DNA of 64,000 nucleotides from Bidens hawaiensis (lineage: Eukaryota; Streptophyta; Magnoliopsida; Asterales; Asteraceae), in assembly GCA_021521415.1 (NCBI GenBank), contig JAIQDT010000301.1, positions 558,001 to 622,000 of the forward strand, in the 5' to 3' direction. The translations under genes and the position numbers were made by a program. Shown here in pieces: positions 56,580 through 64,000 of the stretch; within the stretch, counting starts at the first letter, position 1, and every line of letters starts with the position of its first letter. The notes beneath the pieces were generated by a model. It was not told the origin of the DNA. It saw only the letters and a program-made list of their open reading frames with translations, and ran no database searches.

Positions 56580-59500
56580 GGAAAAGGTGAGGGTACTTTT
56601 GCTCATTCGGTCCTGACGTTCCCACGTGAACTTGGGACCAAGCTTTGAATTCTATCTAACTTTGACCAACTTTATTTTGTTTCGCCTTAATTTCTGAATC
56701 TTCCAATCAGTAACTTCTATAGGTTCTTCAATAAATCAAAGTTTATCGTCGACGCGAATATCTTCAACGGGCACAATCAAGGATTCATCGGATAGGCATT
56801 TCTTCAAGTTAGACACATCGAACACATCGTGTATTCCGCTAAGCTCTTCGGGCAATTCAAGTTGGTAAGCTACGGTGCCAACTCGTTCAGTGACCGGAAA
56901 CGGTCCAACATAACGAGGACTTAACTTGCCCTTTTTGCCAAATCGGACGACTCCTTTCCAGGGTGAGACTTTCAACAAAACTCGGTCTCCTTCTTGGAAC
57001 TCCAACGGTCTTCTACAATTGTCAGCATAGCTCTTTTGTCGATCGGCTACAACTTTTAACCTATCTTTGATTTGGAAAATTCTGTCGGAGGTCTTCTGAA
57101 CAATCTCTGGTCCTGTCAACTGCTTTTCTCCAACTTCTGCCCAACAAAGCGGAGACCGACACTTTCTCCCATACAAAGCTTCAAACGGAGCAGCTTTAGG
57201 TGATAGATATTATTATAAGAAAACTTAGCTAGTGGTAGATGAGTGTCCCAACTTTTGCCGAAATCGAGAACAAATGCTCTCAATATATCCTCCAATGCCT
57301 GAATAGTTCTTTCGCTTTGATCCTCTGTCTGAGGATGGTAAGCAGTGCTCATATCCAAGTGAGTGCCTAAGGATTCCTGCAAAGATTGCCAAAATAAAGA
57401 AACAAATCGACCATCTCTATCGGAGATAATCGAAACTGGCACGCCGTGTTTTGCTATGACTTCTTTAAGATAAAGCCTAGTCAGCTTCTCCATATTGTCT
57501 TTCTCTCGGATAGGAATGAAGTGCGCAGACTTTGTCAGTCTATCCACTATTACCCAAATGGCATCATGATCTCTGGGGGTACGGGGTAGTTTAGTTACAA
57601 ATCCATGGTAATATTATCTCATTTCCACTCAGGGATTACGGGTTGTTGTAACAATCCAGATGGCTTTTGGTGTTCAGCTTTAACTTTAGAACACGTCAGA
57701 CACTTGCTGACATAGACAGCTATATCACCTTTCAAATTTGGCCACCAATTAAATTCTTGGAGATCTTTTTACATCTTAGTCGATCCTGGGTGGATTGAAT
57801 ACTTTGATTTGTGGCCTTCATCCAACAATAAATTTCGCAGATTCCCATATCTTGGTACCCAAATTCGGTCAATCAAATACAGTGTACCATCAAACTTTGT
57901 CACGAATTTGCGTTCAAGACCTCGCAATCTTTCAGCTCTTATGTTTCGCGGCTTCAAGGATTCGTGTTGGGCATCACAAATTCGAGTAATAAGACTCGTG
58001 TGAATAGTTAATCCCAATGCACGAACACATAAAAGTTTTTCTCTTTCTTTTCTACTCAATGCATCAGCTACGAAATTCGCTTTACCTGGGTGGTAACGAA
58101 TGTCACAGTCATAATCGTTGAGTAATTCTACCCATCTACGATGTCTCATATTAAGTTCCTTTTGTTCAAATATATGTTGGAGGCTCTTGTGATCAGTGAA
58201 GATTGTACATTTAGTACCGTAGAGATAATGCCTCCAAATCTTAAGGGCAAAAACAATAGCTCTTAGTTCCAGATCGTGTGTAGTGTAATTCTTCTCATGC
58301 ACTTTTAACTGTCGGGAAGCATAGGCAATAACCTTGTCTCGTTGCATAAGCACACAACCAATACCTAGGCATGAGGCATCACAACAGACTATGAACCCAT
58401 CAGTACTTTCTGGAAGTGACAAGATGGGTGCACTACACAACTTCTGCTTCAGTAACTGAAAAGCTTCTTCTTGTTTGTCGGTCCACTTGTATTTCCTTTC
58501 TTTCTGGGTTAATTGGGTTAGAGGTTGAGCTATGGAGGAGAAATTTTTTATGAACCGTCGGTAATAACCTGCCAATCCTAAAAATTGTTGCACTTCAGTA
58601 GGTGACCTTGGTGTCTCCAGTTCTTAATTGCTTCAATCTTTGAAGGATCAACATGAATACCGTCTTTGTTAATAATGTGACCGAGAAACTGGACTTCTCT
58701 AAGCCAAAAATCACACTTAGAAAACTTTGTTTACAACTTCTCATTCTTTAACAAATCTAGAATTATCTTCAAATGCTGCTTATGCTCTTTCTTGGTTCGC
58801 GAGTAAATAAGTATATCATCAATAAACACGATCACAAATTTATCCAAATATAGCTTACAAACTCGGTTCCTGAGGTCCATAGACACAGCCAGTGCGTTAG
58901 TTAGACCAAACGGCATGACTAAGAATTCATAATGGAAAGCAGTTTTGTGAACATCTTCTTCTGCAACTCGTAGCTGGTGGTATCTAGATTGTAGATCGAT
59001 TTTTGAATAATAACTAGATCCTTGCAACTGATCAAACAAATCATCAATTCTCGGTAGTGGTTACCGATTCTTGATGGTAAGCTTATTCAGTTCGCGATAA
59101 TCGATACAAATACGAAATGAACCGTCTTTCTTCATCACAAATAAGACTGGTGCTCCCCACGGTGAGAAGCTTGGTCTAATAAAACCTTTGTCCAAAAGCT
59201 CTTGCAGTTGATTGGACAACTCCCGCATCTCAGACGGTGCCAATCTATAGGGAGATCGGGCTACCGGTGCAGCATCTCTCACAAGATCGATTCTGAATTC
59301 AACCTGCCTTGGTGGAGGTAATCCAGGTAAATCTTCAGGAAATACTTCTTGGAAGTCTCGGACGACAGGAATATCTTCTATTTTCTTTTCTTTAGCTTTC
59401 GAATCAATTACATGGACAAGTAATGCTGGATAACCTTTCTGCAACATCTTTTGAGTCTTCATAATACTAGTGAGCTTCAACTCCGAATTGCTTTGATCAC

Positions 59501-60038
59501 TCTGAATAGCTAACGCTCCACCACTTGGAAGGGGTAAACGAACCATCTTTTCTGAACAAACAATCTCAGCTTTGTTTTTGGATAACCAATCCATTCCCAC
59601 AACAACGTCGAAACTTCCGAGCTCAACAGGTAACAGATCGATACTGAACTGATGATCTCTTAATGTGATACTATAATTACGAACAACTTGGCTAATTTCT
59701 ATTAACTTCCCATTAGCTAGCTCAATTGAGTATTTGTTGTCTAGATTGATAGATTTAATACCAAGGAGGGGTTCAAATTGCTTGGAAACAAAGCTTAAGT
59801 CGGCTCCGGTATCGAAAAGTACATAAGCGTAATGATTATTTATAAGAAACGTACAGGTGACTACCGAGGAGTCTTTGCGTGCCTTCTTCGCTTTCATCTC
59901 GAATGCCCTTCCGTTATTCTGGTTCTTGATCTTCGGACAGTCCTTCCTAAAATTCCCCACAACTCCACACCGATAACATCCCGAGTTCTGGTTACCAGAT
60001 ACTGGCGGTATCATTTTAGCATAACAGTCTCGGGACAA
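56580..60038 (-). pseudogene. Gypsy G3 protease, RT, RNase H, integrase, chromodomain-like end (broken)
   Basis: Protease with [11 protein letters not shown]; reverse transcriptase with CIDYRELNK and VFIDD; RNase H with CDASCLGIG and YTTHDLELRA; integrase with a HPGSTKM zinc-site start, DRDGRFVS and DQSERTI (the catalytic Glu is kept, unlike G1); then GVVRFGKKGKLSPRYVGPF and a terminal FTWERQD block. The frame changes at about 59040, 58600, 57760 and 57180, with stops such as NR-stop-PLPR near 59060. A second zinc knuckle at the N-terminal end ([14 protein letters not shown]) has Asn where the zinc-binding His is expected. Confidence 0.85.
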
Positions 60039-61141
60039 GTGGCTGACTTGGTGGCATCAATCACACTTCTTGCATTCCCCTCCACGATTCTTCCCACACG
60101 AGTTACATCGGTTTATCTGATTCGAACTTCCTCCAGCTCTCCCGATATTAGCAGAAAACATGCGACCCGAATTTTGGTTTTTCTTAAACTGTCCTCCAGA
60201 ATTTCCAACCCATTTTCTCTTAAACTCCCCTGACTTGTTCTCGGCTTCTGCTGAATCAATTTTCTTTCCGGTATCCTTCAATATCCCTTTGGGAACACAG
60301 TCGTCGGTCAGAGTTTTCGCGAGTTCTCTAGCAGACTGAATCGTGTCGGGCTTCGAAGATGTGACCATGCCTCGGATCTCCGGTGCCGATCCCCAAACGT
60401 ATCTCTCGGTCTTAACATATTCGCGCGTGAATAGTCATGGTACCAATCTTGCTAAAGCACTAAATCGAGATGTATACGTTCCGATATCGGCACCCTTCAT
60501 GGTCAGATTCCAGAATTCAAGTTCTATCTTCTGCAACTCATTCCTCGGGCAATACTCTTTTATCAACATCTCCTTTAGCTCTTCCCATGTCAGACCATAA
60601 GCTGCATCTTCTCCCATGTTCTGAATTAGAGAGTTCCACCATTTGAGTGGTTCGTCTTGAAAAGAGAAGACTCCATATTTAACTCTCTCAGCTGGGCTAC
60701 AGTTACTGATCTTCATAACATATTCCATTTCTCAATCCAACGAATTATTTCAAGGGGTCCTTCAGCTCCAGTAAAAGTCTTGGGATTACATTTCTGAAAC
60801 GTACCGTAGGTACAACCAGGATTCCCTGTTAACATAGTTTATTCAAAAATCATCACCGATTATTGAATCTTACTAGTCACATTTATGGAATTTTTGTAAA
60901 TGATTTTTATTCTTTTATTTCTACTTGACGGGTTACCGGTAAGATTCTCGGTTCCAGCTCCGGCTCCGGTTCCGACATCATTACGGGCATCATGTCTTGG
61001 ATTACGGTTAGCATCACGATCATTGCTTCGATGTTCAAGAGCTGAGTTAACGCGTTGGGCAATGAGCTGGTCTAACTCCTCCTGGGTGGATGGTAATCCG
61101 GACCCTCGAATTGCTGCGGCTCTCCTTGTCCTAGGTGGCAT
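60039..61141 (-). pseudogene. Gypsy G3 gag (broken)
   Basis: Starts at ATG 61141 (MPPRTRRAAAIRG), which matches the usual Gypsy gag start. A frameshift lies between about 60860 and 60730. The capsid block follows (VFSFQDEPLKWWNSLI, LKEMLIKEYCPRNELQKIE), with one stop near 60433, then a basic region and a zinc-knuckle zone where an opal codon interrupts the motif (KKCD-stop-CHQVSH near 60056). Confidence 0.8.
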
Positions 61142-61419
61142 TATTCTTTTATTATTATATCAACAATGATAGCATAAGGTTAGATTATTATCTTAATGTC
61201 ACATAATAGCAAGAAAATTCATAACATAACAATAACATTAATAATATTTTAAGGTGAAAAGCTCAAAAAATTACAACCAAAATTTGGTGCACTATTCTTA
61301 GCACCTAAAAGTTTTGCTTTTCAACCCAAAATACAAAATATTAATCCAAATCACATAATACTAGGCCTAAAATGCCTATACAAAAGAAACAAACATGGCA
61401 TCTAAGGTAAGAAACCAAA

Positions 61420-61904
61420 TTACAACAAGAGAAAGTGCAAAACATCCTCAAGGCTTTCCATCCTACCCGCCATTTGCCAGAATTGGCCCATGTGAAGCTC
61501 CATTGCACCTACTCGGTGCTCCAACATCTGAAATGCCTGAAAGTTACCGATCTCCCGAACTTCCATGTCCGTGAGTCGGTTTTGAATGTCCCCTATGATG
61601 GCTTCACTAACGGCCACTCTCTCTGCTAGAGAGATCACTAGGCTCACTAAGGTCGGGCCTTGGACAACTAGTGGTGGTGGCACGGGTATGGCATCAACAG
61701 CAGGTGATGCAGTGGGTGGCGTAGCAAGTGTGATGTCGGAGCTGAACCAGAGGCCTCGAGGTCATTCCTTCCCCTCTTTCGCGGGTTCACCGCGACAGGG
61801 GGGATAACAGTATGCGGTGCTGTAGGAGTAGGTAGGGGTTGGGGTGTGTCCCCAGCCTCATCATCTCCTTTGGTCAAGTCAATAAATATAGGTGGTGATG
61901 TCAT
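61420..61904 (-). pseudogene. Additional sense-strand frame upstream of gag in G3
   Basis: Between the primer site and gag lies a coding-like region in the element's own sense. It begins MTSPPIFIDLTKGDD (ATG at 61904), is Pro/Ala/Thr-rich, has a basic RKRGRND patch, and after one single-base frameshift near 61735 continues into a helical, heptad-like stretch (LVSLVISLAERVAVSEAII and beyond) ending at 61420, about 160 residues overall. It is separated from gag by about 280 bp. The function is unknown; I recognise no domain. The basic patch plus coiled coil would suit a nuclear or nucleic-acid-associated accessory protein, but that is only a guess. G2 has no frame of this kind at the same place. 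Confidence 0.55.
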
Positions 61905-62116
61905 CTACGGCAAGTAACTTAGTTAGTGCTTTATCAATAAAATATTTATAAATAATAGTTAAATATTACTTTCCAATAAATTATAAAATATCCAAATTAT
62001 AAGTTTATTACGTACCTTGGCTTCGCGAGGAGGGATGAACCATGTGCTTTGATTTCATGAGTTATAGTTTAGAAATTATTTTAAATATTTAAAAATTTCT
62101 ATTTCGCAATAACGAT
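61905..62116 (-). other. G3 leader
   Basis: Untranslated, AT-rich stretch between primer site and the upstream frame. Confidence 0.5.
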
Positions 62117-62130
62117 TGGCTCTGATACCA
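62117..62130 (-). other. Primer-binding site of G3
   Basis: The - strand reads TGGTATCAGAGCCA five bases from the LTR edge, complementary to initiator methionine tRNA. Confidence 0.85.
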
Positions 62131-62135
62131 AATTC

Positions 62136-64000
62136 TGTCACACCCCGAAAATCTTATCTTAGCAGCGGAAGACTTAACTAAGTTAGTTTCGGTAATGACA
62201 GATGCCGATAGCCAAATCACGAAACAGAACGCTTAAATATATTAAAAAGGCTTGTTTATTCATCAGAGTGCACATGTCATATTTTACATAGTTTATTATT
62301 ATTACAAGCCTACAAGTTCCACATCATCAAAACACACGCGTTCTCGGTTCCATACCATCCATCCCTCGCGATGCCTCCATATTTCTCATTTACCTGAAAA
62401 GTATGTTAAACTAATTTGGTCAACACGAACGTTGGTGAGTTTCTTAATTTAAAAACCTTGATGTAACAGTTCCCGACTTTACACCCATTTATTCATCAAT
62501 CTTATTAATGATAATTTTTATTATTCACCATTCTTTTCAATGGGAATTTAATTTCCACTTTTCCAAACATAGTTATATATTTCTTAAACAAAACGTGTTA
62601 GTTGTAAACGAGCAAAGAGTACAACACATGTCTGACTATCATTATAATAAACTCGAAACATACCAAAATCAAAATATTCCTACCTTTTCAACCAGAGCGA
62701 CCGGAAGAGTAGGGGGCGTCGCCCCGATAGATCTACCAATATTTTTAGGCCTTTCTCTCTAGGTTAATGATTTTCCTTTTATAATGACTCGTCCAATTAA
62801 CACAATTTGTAAAATATATATCATTTTAGTTTACATACCCCCCCCCCCTAAAAAAAACATTTATAAATCAATAAAACATTAAAAATGGGGATTTACGAGA
62901 AAAATCACCGTTTTCGGTAGATGATCGGTTATTCCAAATCGACTAGTGTCCTAATTATATAGTACATGATTAATAATTCATTCATATTTTAAGTTATTTG
63001 ATCAACTTAAAATATTTCACACATCTTATTTCTAAAAAAATGTTTTTCTTTTGTTCGTGTGTTTATTTTAGTTTTAACGACACATTGGCAATTCAGTCCA
63101 AGTCCAATTCCTATATGATCATTCAACACACATTAGCTATTTTAAACCTTGGTGAGATGAGATGAGAATGGTAATGAAAATGTAAGGTGAAGTGGGGGTG
63201 GGTTGAGGTGGCCGACGGTTTGGTGGTGGTGGTAGGGAGGAGGGTGTTTGGGATTTGGTTTTAGTGGTGAGGTAAGATGATGGTGTTCTTATGCTTTAGG
63301 AGGCTCCATAGATTATTGTTCTAAAGAAATCAAAAATGGAAGATGAAAGATTACTTTGATGATGGTTCGGTTTTTATGGAAGAAAAGGTAAAAAGTAGAG
63401 TATTGAGTAAGACATGCTAGATTGTCCAAGTGGTAATAGAAAGATCTATTAGATTTAGTTGGAAATATGAATCTTTTTACACCACAAATTATAGGGTAAT
63501 CATTTCATTGCATGCAATTGGATTGGGGAAAATAGAGGGCTAGATCTTTGCGGGATTTGGAAAGGGGTTTGGTGGGATTTTGGGTATTATAAACAAGATC
63601 TTTAATTTACTAGTTTAACGTTTGGCACAATTTAACTAATCAAATGAGTTTCGTTTTTAATAATTTTTTTTCAGACATTATCCGATTTTGGATTCCTGAC
63701 GCAACAAGCCTAAGAACATTATTTTTGGTGGTGTTGGCCGGGTTTCGGGTCCATACGGTGTCCGCTACCGGCTTTTAGCTGCAAACTTATTGATTTTCGT
63801 GCAACGCAAAATTCTAAAAATAAGTTCATCACTTATGTCCACTATTTTTACTAATAATAAAATTTTCCGGGTTGGTCCCGACTATTTTGGACTTTTCAAC
63901 TTCCCGGGGTATCGTCAGTGTTCGTTAGGCGCAGTGTTCGCTACGCGATAAATTTAACCTTTTTGAATTTAAATAAATATAACACACATATTTTTAAATA
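62136..64000 (-). repeat. 5' LTR of Gypsy G3 (partial, runs off the window)
   Basis: It aligns with 52555-53570 and then directly with 55550 onward, so it lacks the 1.98-kb middle of the other LTR. By alignment it should end about 96 bp beyond the window, giving about 1.96 kb in total. In the first 370 bp roughly a dozen differences from the other LTR are visible, so this is not a very young insertion. Confidence 0.85.

Larger units (their letters stand above)
52555..64000 (-). mobile_element. Gypsy chromovirus G3 (runs off the window)
   Basis: - strand element: 3' LTR 52555-56513, polypurine tract, pol, gag, an extra upstream frame (61420-61904), primer site 62117-62130, and 5' LTR from 62136 to beyond 64000. 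The base string TCGAT (52550-52554) directly left of the element is the expected half of the target duplication; its partner is outside the window. Coding parts are broken, but the domain order is complete: gag, protease, RT, RNase H, integrase, chromodomain-like end. Confidence 0.85.

Overview
This window looks like nuclear DNA of a eudicot plant. It is AT-rich, carries spliced genes of a plant-only receptor-kinase family, and is otherwise filled with plant transposable elements nested in one another. The LTR types (termini reading TGTCACACCCCG) and the Harbinger ORF1 type suggest Asteraceae, but that is inference from memory and not a database result.

Host genes. Only two are convincing, both on the + strand in the same orientation: a tandem pair of cysteine-rich receptor-like kinases (CRKs; two DUF26 domains, one membrane helix, Ser/Thr kinase). 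CRK-A (34082-40917) joins into an uninterrupted 651-residue frame over 8 exons. CRK-B (44526-48437) has the same 8-exon layout, but one in-frame stop (46509-46511) sits between the second DUF26 domain and the membrane helix. It is therefore either a recent pseudogene or a source of a 250-residue secreted DUF26 protein.

Layout. 1-1130: MITE and Helitron end. 1136-7382: Gypsy chromovirus G1 with matching target duplications and a replaced 5' half. 7383-11585: AT-rich DNA with a 56-codon fragment resembling the nuclear-pore anchor NUA, a tRNA-like repeat, and a SINE nested in a Tourist-like MITE. 11591-14455: internally deleted Copia C1 (gag and protease only). 14894-16151: hAT element holding a second hAT. 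16620-18118: LTR remnant, MITE, tRNA-like repeat. 18258-24639: truncated Gypsy G2. 24755-25835: Harbinger ORF1-like pseudogene. 27015-32165: nearly full-length Copia C2. 32394-33635: MITEs and a short Helitron. 34082-48437: CRK cluster, whose first intron holds a Tourist-like element with a solo LTR inside it, a Harbinger element and a MULE-type foldback; a Helitron lies between the genes. 49120-50440: hAT with inner MITEs and a 123-bp tandem duplication. 51801-52554: start of a + strand LTR interrupted by Gypsy G3, which runs from 52555 past the window end.

How it fits together. The CRKs would act at the plasma membrane in immune or stress signalling. All retroelement coding regions lie on the - strand and all are broken by stops, frameshifts or lost parts, so the transposons matter here mainly through their effects on the CRK locus (intron size, promoter neighbourhood, possible small RNA from the foldback). 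I saw no tRNA gene, rRNA, CRISPR array or prokaryote-type operon.
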